A program made the translations under genes and the position numbers. This document shows positions 34,539 to 43,314 of a stretch of 64,000 nt of DNA, in pieces. The stretch is from Saccharomonospora glauca K62. GTDB lineage: Bacteria; Actinomycetota; Actinomycetes; Mycobacteriales; Pseudonocardiaceae. Positions within the stretch are counted from its first letter, which is position 1. Each line of letters starts with the position of its first letter. The DNA is taken from positions 2,351,847 to 2,415,846 of the forward strand of contig NZ_CM001484.1 in assembly GCF_000243395.2 (NCBI RefSeq), written 5' to 3'. The notes beneath the pieces are model-generated. The model made no database searches. It saw only the letters and a program-made list of their open reading frames with translations, and was not told where the DNA came from.

Positions 34539-35849
34539 ATGTCCCCCCAAGTCGTCGCGATCATCGTTCTGGCCGTGGTCTTCCTCGTCGCCACCACCCG
34601 GTCCATCAACATGGGGGCGCTGGCGTTCGCCGCCGCGTTCGGCGTGGGCACGCTGGTGGCCGACATGGACGCCGACGCGATCTTCGCGGGCTTCCCCGGT
34701 GACCTGTTCGTCGTGCTCGTCGGGGTGACCTACCTGTTCGCCATCGCCAAGGCCAACGGCACCACCGACTGGCTGGTGCGGGCGGCGATCACACTCGTCG
34801 GCGGGCGGCTCGCCCTCGTCCCCTGGGTCATGTTCGTGATCACCGCCGCGTTGACCGCCATCGGCGCGGTCAGTCCCGCCGCGGTGGCCATCGTGGCCCC
34901 GCTGGCCCTCGGCTTCGCCGCCGAGTACGGAATCAGTCCGTTGCTGATGGGCGCGATGGTGGTGCACGGCGCGCAAGCCGGCGGCTTCTCCCCGATCAGC
35001 GTCTACGGCTCGATCGTCAACGGCATCGTGGCGCGGGAAGGCCTGCCGGGCAACGAGATCGTGCTCTTCCTGGCGAGCTTCGCGACCAACCTGGTGATCG
35101 CGGCGATCGTGTTCGTCGTCTGCGGCGGGCTCAAGCTCACCCACGCGGGCACCGTGGCCACCCGACGACTCGCCCCCGTGGGGACGGCCTCCGACAAGCC
35201 CCCGAGCCCCACCGGCTCGGGGAAGGACTCCCCGGACACCGAGCCCGTCACGCTGACACTCGACCGCGGCGCGACCCTCGTCGCCCTGATCGCCCTCGTG
35301 GTGTGTGCGCTGGGCTTCGACCTCGACGTCGGGTTGACCGCGATCACGCTCGCCGTGCTGCTCAGCGTGATCTGGCCCGACATCAGCAAGAAGGCCATCG
35401 GACAGATCACCTGGCCCACGGTGTTGCTGATCTGCGGCATCCTCACCTACGTCGGTGTGATGGAGGAGATGGGCACCATCGACTACGCCGGTAACGCGGT
35501 CTCGGAGGTGGGCGTCCCGCTCCTCGCCGCGCTGCTGATCTGCTACATCGGCGCCCTGGTCTCGGCGTTCGCCTCGTCGGTGGGCATCATGGGCGCCCTC
35601 ATCCCGTTGGCCGTGCCGTTTTTGACGGAAGGAACGGTGGGGCCGATCGCGATGATCGCCGCACTGGCGGTGTCGTCCACTGTGGTGGATGTCAGTCCGT
35701 TCTCCACCAACGGTGCCCTCGTACTGGCGAACGCCCACCACGTCGACCGTGACCGTTTCTTCCGCCAGTTGCTGGTGTACGGAGGGGTGATCGTCGCGGC
35801 GGCTCCCGTCGCGGTGTGGCTGATACTGATCGTGCCCGGTTTCGGGTGA
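34539..35849 (+). CDS. matC: MatC-like malonate/dicarboxylate transporter
   Basis: 436 residues with about 11-12 hydrophobic helices in two halves joined by a polar loop (about 205-245). Each half has a re-entrant hairpin-like segment, GAVSPAAVAIVAPLAL and MVVHGAQAGGFSPISVYG in the first and ASSVGIMGALIPLAVP and VVDVSPFSTNGAL in the second. This is the SLC13/MatC_N family. The following MatB-like synthetase supports malonate as substrate. It sits 41 bases before matB. Confidence 0.82.
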   Translation: MSPQVVAIIVLAVVFLVATTRSINMGALAFAAAFGVGTLVADMDADAIFAGFPGDLFVVLVGVTYLFAIAKANGTTDWLVRAAITLVGGRLALVPWVMFVITAALTAIGAVSPAAVAIVAPLALGFAAEYGISPLLMGAMVVHGAQAGGFSPISVYGSIVNGIVAREGLPGNEIVLFLASFATNLVIAAIVFVVCGGLKLTHAGTVATRRLAPVGTASDKPPSPTGSGKDSPDTEPVTLTLDRGATLVALIALVVCALGFDLDVGLTAITLAVLLSVIWPDISKKAIGQITWPTVLLICGILTYVGVMEEMGTIDYAGNAVSEVGVPLLAALLICYIGALVSAFASSVGIMGALIPLAVPFLTEGTVGPIAMIAALAVSSTVVDVSPFSTNGALVLANAHHVDRDRFFRQLLVYGGVIVAAAPVAVWLILIVPGFG

Positions 35850-35891
35850 TCCCCACCGGCCCCTGCCCGGAACTCGACGACAAGGAGATCG

Positions 35892-37340
35892 GTGACCGTG
35901 CTCTTCCCCGCCCTGCACACGGCCCAGGACGCGCCCGCGTTGCGGTTCGGCGACCGTGCCCTGACTTACGGCGAGCTGGCCCGGATCGCGGGCGCGCTCG
36001 CCCACCGCATCCGCTCGGCGGTGAGCGAACCGCCACGGGTGGCGGTGTGGGCGACGCCGAGCCCGGAGACCGCAGTGGCCACCGTGGCGGCACTGCTGGC
36101 GGGAGTGCCCGCCGTCCCGATCAACCCCAAGATCGGGGAACGCGAGCTGGCCCACATCGTCGCCGACAGCGAACCCGGCCTGGTCCTCACCGAACCCGAC
36201 GCCACCCTGCCGCCCGGACTCGCCACCGTGCCCCGCCTGGACGTCATCCTCGACGCGGGGACCGACCCGGTGTCCCTGCCCGAGGAGCCGGACGAGGAGG
36301 CACCGGCGTTCGTCATCTACACCTCCGGCACCACCGGTGCCCCCAAAGGCGTGGTCCTCCCCCGCCGCGCCGTCACCAGCACGCTCGACGCCCTGCGGGA
36401 CGCCTGGCAGTGGACGGCCGACGACGTGCTGGTGCACGCCCTGCCGCTGTTCCACGTCCACGGGCTGATCCTGGGCATCCTCGGGCCGCTCCGGCGGGGC
36501 GGCAGCGTGCGGCACGTCGGCCGGTTCTCCCCCGCCGCCGTGGCCGCGGAACTGACCTCCGGCGCCACCATGATGTTCGGCGTCCCCACGATGTACCACC
36601 GCATCGCCAACGAGGTGGAGCACGACCCCGAGCTCGCAGCGGCACTGGCCGGGGCGCGCCTGCTGGTCTCGGGCTCGGCGGCATTGCCCGTGCACGACCA
36701 CGAACGCATCGCCGCCGCGACGGGCCAACGGATCGTCGAACGCTACGGCATGACCGAGACGCTGATGAACACGAGCGTGCGCGCCGACGGCGAACGCAGA
36801 CCGGGCACGGTGGGGCTGCCGTTGCACGGGGTGGAGCTGCGACTGGTGGACGACCGGGGCACCCCGATCGAGACCTGGGACGGCGAGACGGTCGGCGAGA
36901 TCGAGGTGCGGGGCCCGAACCTGTTCACCGAGTACTTGAACCGCCCCGACGCGACGGCGGAGGCGTTCCACGACGGGTGGTTCCGCACCGGCGACATGGC
37001 TGTTCGCGAGCCGGACGGGTATGTGCGCATCGTGGGACGCAAGGCGACCGACCTCATCAAAAGCGGCGGCTACCGCATCGGGGCGGGCGAGATCGAAAAC
37101 GCCCTGCTCGAACATCCGGGTGTCGCCGAGGTGGCCGTGACCGGCGAGCCGGACGCCGACCTCGGTGAACGAATCGTGGCATGGGTGGTGCCGAACGGCG
37201 CTCCCCCGGCCGAGGGGGAACTGATCGAGCACGTCGCGCGACTGCTCACCCCGCACAAGCGGCCCCGCGTGGTGCGGTTCCTCGACGCGCTGCCCCGCAA
37301 CGATATGGGCAAGGTCATGAAACGGGCACTGCATGGCTGA
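35892..37340 (+). CDS. matB: MatB-like malonyl-CoA synthetase (AMP-forming)
   Basis: 482 residues from GTG 35892 behind AAGGAG. AMP-binding motif FVIYTSGTTGAPKGVVLPRR (about 138-157), then ALPLFHVHGL, the YGMTET motif (A5-like), WFRTGDMA and the C-terminal hinge Lys region RKATDLIKSGGYRIGAGEIE and NDMGKVMKRAL. Similarity in length and in the HVHGL segment is to malonyl-CoA synthetases. It overlaps the carboxyltransferase start by eight bases. It would charge imported malonate to malonyl-CoA. Confidence 0.85.
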   Translation: MTVLFPALHTAQDAPALRFGDRALTYGELARIAGALAHRIRSAVSEPPRVAVWATPSPETAVATVAALLAGVPAVPINPKIGERELAHIVADSEPGLVLTEPDATLPPGLATVPRLDVILDAGTDPVSLPEEPDEEAPAFVIYTSGTTGAPKGVVLPRRAVTSTLDALRDAWQWTADDVLVHALPLFHVHGLILGILGPLRRGGSVRHVGRFSPAAVAAELTSGATMMFGVPTMYHRIANEVEHDPELAAALAGARLLVSGSAALPVHDHERIAAATGQRIVERYGMTETLMNTSVRADGERRPGTVGLPLHGVELRLVDDRGTPIETWDGETVGEIEVRGPNLFTEYLNRPDATAEAFHDGWFRTGDMAVREPDGYVRIVGRKATDLIKSGGYRIGAGEIENALLEHPGVAEVAVTGEPDADLGERIVAWVVPNGAPPAEGELIEHVARLLTPHKRPRVVRFLDALPRNDMGKVMKRALHG

Positions 37341-38655
37341 ATCGGCTCGTGATCTTCTCGACTCGATAGCGACGTCTTTCACCGAGTGGCGGCCCCAAGC
37401 CTCGGGCGAGTCCGTCGTGGACGGACCGATCGCCTGGCGCGGCTACGACGACGCGCGGGCTCGGGCGGCGGTGCGGACGGGCGAGTCGGAGTCGGTGGTG
37501 TGCGGTCAGGCGACCGTCGGCGATATCGAGGTCGCCCTCGTGGTGTTCGAGTTCGGTTTCCTCGGCGGCTCGATCGGAGAGGAAACCGGACGCCGGGTGG
37601 CGACGACGTTCCAGCGGGCGCGGCAGCGGCGGCTTCCGGTGGTGTCGGTGATCGCCACCGGGGGCAGCCGCATGCAGGAAGGCATGCGCGCCTTGAGCCA
37701 GCTTCACGGGCTGGCGCGGGAGATCGCGGCTACGCGAGCGGCCGGGCTGCCCCAGGTGTCCGTGCTGTGCGACCCCACCACCGGTGGTGGCTGGGCCACG
37801 CTCGGTGCCGGTGCCGACGTGGTGCTGGCGCTACCGGGAGCTCAGGTCGGGTTCGCCGGGTCACGGGTGCGGCCCGACGGCGACCCGCGCGCGTACACCG
37901 CCGAGGCGCACTGGGACACGGGACAGGTCGACCAGATCGTCGACCGAAAGCACCTGCGGGACGCGTTGGCGCGGTGGCTGCGGCTGCTCACGACCCCGGC
38001 CCCACGAGCGGTGGACCCACCGAGGGCGCTGGGCGCCACGGACTCGCCCGCCACCGGATGGGACGCGGTCGTGCGCGCCAGGGCCCCGGAACGGCCCCGC
38101 GCGGCGCGGTATCTGGACGCCTACTTCGCGTGGCGGGAACCGATCCGGGGCGACCGGGCCGGTGGCGCGGACGACGGGGTGCTGTGCGGATTCGGGTGGC
38201 GGGACGGCGCCGCCGTCGCCTACGCCGCGCAGTGCGGCACGGCCACGCGTCCGGCCGGTTTCCGCACGGCGACCCGACTGGTGCGCCTGGCCGACCGGCT
38301 CGGTATTCCGGTACTCACCCTCGTGGACACTCCCGGCGCCGCGGCCGAGGACGTGGCCGAACGCGACGGGGTGGGGCCCGCCATCGCGTCCCTGTTCGAG
38401 GCGATCGCCTCGGCGCGGGTTCCCGTCACCAGCCTGCTCATCGGCGAGGGCGGCTCGGGCGGTGCGCTGGCGTTCGCCGCGCCGGACCGGCTGTGGACCA
38501 CTCCGGACGGTTACTTTTCCGTTACGTCTCCGGAAGCGGCGGCGGCCATCCTCAAACGGGACACCTCCGAGGTGCCCGCGACGGCCGACGAACTGCGGCT
38601 TCGTCCGTCCGACCTGGTCGATTTGGGCATTGTGAGAGGGATCGTAGGCCCCTGA
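37333..38655 (+). CDS. Fused carboxyltransferase (AccD/MdcD-like plus AccA/MdcE-like halves)
   Basis: 440 residues. The N-terminal half shows a crotonase-type carboxyltransferase fold with GGSIGEETGRRVATTFQRA, SVIATGGSRMQEGMRALSQL and TTGGGWATLGAGADVV. The C-terminal half has GFRTATRLVRLADRLGIPVL, TLVDTPGAAAEDVAE and IGEGGSGGALAFAAPDRLW. There is no AccD zinc finger, no biotin-carboxylase or biotin-carrier domain, and none is encoded nearby. In the malonate operon it occupies the place of MatA, so it may decarboxylate malonyl-CoA to acetyl-CoA or transfer the carboxyl group; this is inference. Confidence 0.8.
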   Translation: MAESARDLLDSIATSFTEWRPQASGESVVDGPIAWRGYDDARARAAVRTGESESVVCGQATVGDIEVALVVFEFGFLGGSIGEETGRRVATTFQRARQRRLPVVSVIATGGSRMQEGMRALSQLHGLAREIAATRAAGLPQVSVLCDPTTGGGWATLGAGADVVLALPGAQVGFAGSRVRPDGDPRAYTAEAHWDTGQVDQIVDRKHLRDALARWLRLLTTPAPRAVDPPRALGATDSPATGWDAVVRARAPERPRAARYLDAYFAWREPIRGDRAGGADDGVLCGFGWRDGAAVAYAAQCGTATRPAGFRTATRLVRLADRLGIPVLTLVDTPGAAAEDVAERDGVGPAIASLFEAIASARVPVTSLLIGEGGSGGALAFAAPDRLWTTPDGYFSVTSPEAAAAILKRDTSEVPATADELRLRPSDLVDLGIVRGIVGP

Positions 38656-38747
38656 GGGCCGTGGGCGGTCAGGACCACGTCCTCCCCTGCGTACACTGGC
38701 GCGGCTGAGCGAAATCCTCGGTTACCCACAAGGTGAGGAGCGAGCGC

Positions 38748-40217
38748 ATGGACGCGCTGATGGAATCCATCGGCGAGGTGAACGACGTCTTCTGGACCTA
38801 CCTCGTCATCCCGCTGCTGGTGCTGCTGGGTCTGTACTTCACCGTGCGCACCGCGGGCGTGCAGTTCCGGATGCTGCCCCAGATGTTCCGGGACCTACGG
38901 GGAACACCGGAGCAGACCAAGGACGGTAAGAAGGCCGTCTCGTCGTTTCAGGCGTTCTCCATCTCCGCGGCGGCGCGCATCGGCACCGGCAACATCGTGG
39001 GTGTGGCGCTCGCCATCTCCCTCGGTGGTCCCGGCGCGGTGTTCTGGATGTGGGTGATGGCGATCATCGTCAGCTCGCTGGCCTTCGCGGAATCCACGCT
39101 CGCCCAGCTGTTCAAGGTCCGCGACCGCTCCGGCTACCGCGGCGGCCCCGCCTACTACATGCAGCACGGCCTGAACGCTCGGTGGCTGGGCGTGATCTTC
39201 GCGGTCGTCATCATCTTCACGTTCGGCTTCAGCTTCAACATGGTGCAGGCCAACAGCATCGCCGAATTCGTCTCGACCTCGGTCACCACCGTGACCGGCG
39301 CCGAGGAAGCCCCCGGCTGGGTGGCACCGGTGGTCGGCCTCGCGCTGGTCGCCGTGGTGGGCGCCGTGGTGTTCGGCGGCGCGCGGCGCATCGCCCAGGT
39401 CGCCCAGCTGACCGTGCCGTTCATGGCCCTGGTCTACCTGATCGTGGGGCTCGTCGTGGTGGGTATGAACCTGGACAAGGTTCCCGACGTGTTCGCCGAC
39501 ATCGTGAGCTCGGCGTTCGGCTTCGAGCAGATCGGCGGCGCGGCCGTGGGCACGGCGATCATGCAGGGCGTCCGTCGCGGGCTGTTCTCGAACGAGGCGG
39601 GCATGGGGTCCGCGCCCAACGCGGGCGCCAGCGCCGCGGTGAGCCACCCCGTCAAGCAGGGCCTGGCACAGTCCCTCGGCGTCTACTTCGACACCCTGCT
39701 GGTGTGCTCCATCACGGCGTTCATCATCCTCGTCTCCGACCCCGACTACGGCGCCGACGACGGCGGGCTGCTGACCCAGACCGCGTTGGAGAGCCACTTC
39801 GGATCCTGGGCCGTACACCTGCTGACGATCCTCATCCTCCTGCTCGCCTTCACCTCCGTACTGGGCAACACCTTCTACGGCGAGGCCAACCTGCGCTTCC
39901 TCACCGGCGACGACCGGGTCGTGCCGGTGTTCCGGGCCGTGGTGCTCGGCATGCTGTTCCTGGGGGCCGTGAGCTCGCTGAACCTGGTGTGGAGCTTCGC
40001 CGACGTCACCATGGGCGTGATGGCCGTGGTGAACCTGATCGCCGTGGCTCCACTCGGCGCCCTCGTGATGCGACTGCTCAAGGACTACCAACAGCAGCGC
40101 CGTGAGGGCCTCGACCCGGTGTTCACCCGCGACAAGCTGCCCGACGTGCGCGGCATCCAGTGCTGGGAGAAGGAGCGAGAGAGCACCGACCGGGCCCCCG
40201 CCCCCGAACAGGCGTGA
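38748..40217 (+). CDS. AGCS-family sodium:alanine (amino acid) symporter
   Basis: 489 residues from ATG 38748 behind GAGGAGCGAGCGC; a GTG at 38733 is less likely. About ten hydrophobic helices with the family motifs QAFSISAAARIGTGNIVGVA, FAESTLAQLFKVRD, YRGGPAYYMQHGL, GVRRGLFSNEAGMGSAPNAG and a final NLIAVAPLGALV. It imports a small neutral amino acid with sodium. It ends ahead of a hairpin and is convergent with another amino-acid permease. Confidence 0.93.
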   Translation: MDALMESIGEVNDVFWTYLVIPLLVLLGLYFTVRTAGVQFRMLPQMFRDLRGTPEQTKDGKKAVSSFQAFSISAAARIGTGNIVGVALAISLGGPGAVFWMWVMAIIVSSLAFAESTLAQLFKVRDRSGYRGGPAYYMQHGLNARWLGVIFAVVIIFTFGFSFNMVQANSIAEFVSTSVTTVTGAEEAPGWVAPVVGLALVAVVGAVVFGGARRIAQVAQLTVPFMALVYLIVGLVVVGMNLDKVPDVFADIVSSAFGFEQIGGAAVGTAIMQGVRRGLFSNEAGMGSAPNAGASAAVSHPVKQGLAQSLGVYFDTLLVCSITAFIILVSDPDYGADDGGLLTQTALESHFGSWAVHLLTILILLLAFTSVLGNTFYGEANLRFLTGDDRVVPVFRAVVLGMLFLGAVSSLNLVWSFADVTMGVMAVVNLIAVAPLGALVMRLLKDYQQQRREGLDPVFTRDKLPDVRGIQCWEKERESTDRAPAPEQA

Positions 40218-40226
40218 CCGCCGACA

Positions 40227-40272
40227 CCCGTCGGGAAGGCGAGGGAGTTCAGTCCCGCGCTCGCCCGACGGG
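40227..40272. terminator. Imperfect hairpin between convergent transporter genes
   Basis: CCCGTCGG and GGCGAG on the left (40227-40243) pair with CTCGCC and CGACGGG on the right (40260-40272), leaving a small bulge. The right arm overlaps the last codons of the opposing permease gene. Confidence 0.5.
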
Positions 40273-41706
40273 CGTCACGTCGGGAAGACCGTGACGAGCG
40301 ACCCGGCGCTTGGCGATCTCGTACGTCGCGCCGTGGACGGCGACCAGCACCACCGTGGCGATGAGCCCCGCGTAGGACGTGTCGCCATCGAGGGCCAGCG
40401 AGCAGAAGATCGTGGCGAGGACGGCCAGGCAGATCCAGTCGGTGTACGGGGAGCCGGGCATGCGGAAGCTGACCCCGTCGAGAGACCCGTCACGCACCCT
40501 CGCACGGAAACGCAGGTGCGAGATGAAGATCGACATCCAGCTGAGGAGGATGCCCACCGACGCCGCGTCCAACGCGAGCGAGAAGATCGACCCCGCATCG
40601 GCGAACAGGATCAGCAGGATTCCCACCAGGTACAGCGCGCAGGTGAACACCACCGCCCCCACCGGGACGCCCCTGCTGGTGATCACCACCGTGGCCTTCG
40701 GGGCCGAGCCGTGGGCGGCGAGGTTACGCAGGAACCGCACCGTCGTGTAGAGGGCCGCGTTGACTCCGGACAGTGAGGCGCTGAGCACCACCACGTTCAT
40801 GATGCCGCCCACGTAGGGAACCCCGAGGCTGGCCAACGCGGTGACGAACGGCGACTCCTGCCCGCTGTAGCGCACCGTGGGCAGCAGCATCGACAACACC
40901 ACGATGGAGCCGATGTAGAACAGGCCCATCCGGAACACCACCGCGCGCACGGCCTTCGGCATCGACCTCGCGGCGTCCTTCGCCTCACCGGCCGCAGTGG
41001 CAGTCACCTCCACCGCGGAGAACGAGAACACCACCGCCTGCATCACCAGGACGACCGGCCACACCCCATTGGGCAGGAACCCGTCCGCCCACAGGTTCGT
41101 CACGCTCGCCTCGGCCCCCGAACCGCTGAACACCACGATCAGCACGCCGGTGATCAGGAACAGCACGATGGCGATCACCTTGATCGCCGCCGCCACGCTC
41201 TCGATCAACCCGAAGAGCCGCACGGTCAGCATGTTGGTGCCGAACACGAGACACAACGCCACCAGCGGGGACAGCCACGCGGGCGCGTCCGGGAACCAGT
41301 AGGTGGTGTAGACGCCGACGGCGGAGATGTCGGCGATGCCGACCAGCACGACGACGGTCACGTAGATCCAGCCGGTCAGGTGGGCGAAACGCGGCCCGAC
41401 GAACTCGCGGGCGTACGAGACGAAACCCCCGGTGGTGGGCCGGTACACGGTCATCTCGCCGAGAGCCCGCATCAGCAGGTACACCAACGTCCCGACGACC
41501 AGGAACGAGATCACCAGTCCGGGACCGGCCGTGTTCAACTGCTCACCGAGGCCGAGGAAGAGTCCGACACCGATGGCGCCACCGAAAGCGATCATCTGGA
41601 TCTGGAGGTTCGAAAGCGTCCTCCGGTACCCGACTTCGCCCCGTTCCTCGTAACCGGACGGCGCCGCGGTCTCGTCGTGTGCGGCGGGGTCGGTACTCGC
41701 GGACAT
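40249..41706 (-). CDS. APC-superfamily amino acid permease (AAT family)
   Basis: 485 residues from ATG 41706 behind GGAAGGAGCGGCGAC. Twelve predicted helices, with LSNLQIQMIAFGGAIGVGLF and the AAT pattern GEMTVYRPTTGGFVSYAREF, then SFSAVEVTATAAGEAKDAAR. It is related to CycA/AnsP/ProY-type proton-coupled permeases; the substrate cannot be set from sequence. It is convergent with the AGCS symporter. Confidence 0.9.
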   Translation of the reverse strand: MSASTDPAAHDETAAPSGYEERGEVGYRRTLSNLQIQMIAFGGAIGVGLFLGLGEQLNTAGPGLVISFLVVGTLVYLLMRALGEMTVYRPTTGGFVSYAREFVGPRFAHLTGWIYVTVVVLVGIADISAVGVYTTYWFPDAPAWLSPLVALCLVFGTNMLTVRLFGLIESVAAAIKVIAIVLFLITGVLIVVFSGSGAEASVTNLWADGFLPNGVWPVVLVMQAVVFSFSAVEVTATAAGEAKDAARSMPKAVRAVVFRMGLFYIGSIVVLSMLLPTVRYSGQESPFVTALASLGVPYVGGIMNVVVLSASLSGVNAALYTTVRFLRNLAAHGSAPKATVVITSRGVPVGAVVFTCALYLVGILLILFADAGSIFSLALDAASVGILLSWMSIFISHLRFRARVRDGSLDGVSFRMPGSPYTDWICLAVLATIFCSLALDGDTSYAGLIATVVLVAVHGATYEIAKRRVARHGLPDVTPVGRARD

Positions 41707-41810
41707 GTCGCCGCTCCTTCCGGGTTCGGCCTCGATCGGCGTCGAGCCATGATAAGGACGGCGAGGAATCCGGTTGCGGACCCGGCCCCGCTTGAGCATC
41801 TTCTGTGCCC

Positions 41811-42365
41811 ATGACTGTCTTCTGCGTCACGGACCGCATGGTGCTCCGTCGCTTCACCGCCGCCGACGGCGACAATCTGGCCGCGCTGCACGGCGACGCG
41901 GAGGTGATGCGCTTCGTCGAGAACGGCAGGCCCGTACCCGCTGAGGTGGTGCACAACCGCACCCTGCCGTCCCTGTTGTCCGAGTACGAGCGGCTCGGCG
42001 GACTGGGGGTGTTCGCCGCCGAGTCCTCCTCCGACGGGGAGTTCCTCGGCTGGTTCGAGTTCCGGCCTCCCAGACAAGACGCTCTCGACGACGTGGAACT
42101 CGGCTACCGGCTGCATCGCCGACACTGGGGCCGGGGACTGGCCACCGAGGGGGCGCGGGCGCTGGTCCGTCTCGGGTTCACCGAGCTCGACGTGCGGCGG
42201 GTGTTCGCCACGGCGATGGCGGTGAACCACGGCTCCCGGCGGGTGCTGGAGAAGGCCGGCCTGCGTTACGTGCGCACGTTCCACGAGGACTGGCCCGACC
42301 CGATCCCCGGCTCCGAGCACGGCGACGTGGAGTACGAGCTGCTGCGCGACGACTGGCGGGGCTGA
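41811..42365 (+). CDS. GNAT-family N-acetyltransferase (RimJ/RimL-type)
   Basis: 184 residues from ATG 41811; GTG 41805 adds two residues and neither has a strong ribosome-binding site. Early DRMVLRRFTAADGDNL, the acetyl-CoA loop HRRHWGRGLATEGARALV and NHGSRRVLEKAGLRYVRTF follow the RimJ/RimL-like pattern. The acceptor is unknown. It is divergent from the amino-acid permease and convergent with the DUF421 gene. Confidence 0.88.
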   Translation: MTVFCVTDRMVLRRFTAADGDNLAALHGDAEVMRFVENGRPVPAEVVHNRTLPSLLSEYERLGGLGVFAAESSSDGEFLGWFEFRPPRQDALDDVELGYRLHRRHWGRGLATEGARALVRLGFTELDVRRVFATAMAVNHGSRRVLEKAGLRYVRTFHEDWPDPIPGSEHGDVEYELLRDDWRG

Positions 42366-42544
42366 CCGGCCCCTCGACTTCACGAGATCGACGCCGCGAC
42401 CACAGTCCTCTTCGGAGCGAAGATCTCCATCTCCCCCGGATTATGGACGATTCTTACGATCGAAACCATCCACAGTGTCCTTTCCGGGGGAGCCGGAACG
42501 GCCGCCACCGGCACTCCGGAAGAGTTCGACGTGGTGACGTCGGG

Positions 42545-43090
42545 TCATTCCGCGGAAGGCTTGGAGGGCTCGTCCGGGGTGCGACGTTCCCGGAGCAGGA
42601 CGCTGATCATTCCGTTGGGCTCCAGATACGCCCGATGGACGACGCCGATGTCCTCGATACCGTGGAGTCGCAGCTGACTGGCCACCTCCTCCGTCGTCAT
42701 GAACTCCCGCTTCAGCACTCGGTGTTCGAGCTGTCCGTCCTTGATCATCAGACGCGGTCGGGCCTTCAACAGCGCCGCCAACCGAGGGAACCGGTAGGAA
42801 GCGGCGTCGACGAGCACGCTGCACGCCAGGATGACCGCGACGAGGAGGACGGAGTCGGTGATGCTGTCCGACTCCCCGGAGAGGCCTCCCGCGGCGGCCT
42901 GCGCGATGAGCACGACGATCAGCACGTCGGTGAGCCCGAGCCCACCCGCCTCCCGCTGCCCCACGATGCGCATGAGGACCAGCAACGTCACGTAGATGAC
43001 CACGCCTCGGACGACGAGTTCGAGCCACGGCATCTGCGATTGGAACAGGTTCATCCACTCGACCATGGCTTTCGAGTACCCGGCGAGCAC
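42545..43090 (-). CDS. DUF421 (YetF-like) membrane protein
   Basis: 181 residues with three hydrophobic helices (about 24-44, 52-72 and 80-100) and the DUF421 cytosolic domain: RPRLMIKDGQLEHRVLKREF, TTEEVASQLRLHGIEDI and LEPNGMISV. Conserved GQREAGGLGLTDVLIVVLIA between helices 1 and 2 is diagnostic. The GTG at 43090 overlaps the AAGGAGG sequence, so ATG 43066 may be the real start although spacing is long. It is paralogous to 222-719 but only distantly similar. Confidence 0.85.
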   Translation of the reverse strand: MLAGYSKAMVEWMNLFQSQMPWLELVVRGVVIYVTLLVLMRIVGQREAGGLGLTDVLIVVLIAQAAAGGLSGESDSITDSVLLVAVILACSVLVDAASYRFPRLAALLKARPRLMIKDGQLEHRVLKREFMTTEEVASQLRLHGIEDIGVVHRAYLEPNGMISVLLRERRTPDEPSKPSAE

Positions 43091-43163
43091 CTCCTTGCAA
43101 TTTCGGTGGTCGGATGTCGAGTCCGGTTACGGACCGCTTGACTGGTAACTTTCACTTTTCACA

Positions 43164-43194
43164 GCCCCGCCGTATAGGCCGTTATACACATGGC
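43164..43194. repeat. 31-bp element with palindromic core, copy 2
   Basis: The core GTATAGGCCGTTATAC (43172-43187) sits in a 31-bp segment matching 13703-13733 at 28 of 31 positions. Here it lies between the divergent DUF421 and UMF1 transporter genes, 121 bases before the UMF1 start. Confidence 0.7.
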
Positions 43195-43314
43195 GTGCCG
43201 TCCTTCGTCGAGGAGGTGACGACAGCGTTGCGGTCGAGCGATCGCCACCCGTCGGGCGGCGCGGTCCAGTAGTCTCCGCTCACCTGGAACGATCACCGAG
43301 CGAGGAAGACCCGG

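Noticed and set aside
33906..37382. 1158-codon open frame on the minus strand
   Set aside because: It lies antisense to matC and matB, which have full family motifs; the product is low complexity (Gly/His/Arg/Asp), a common effect of GC-rich codon bias.
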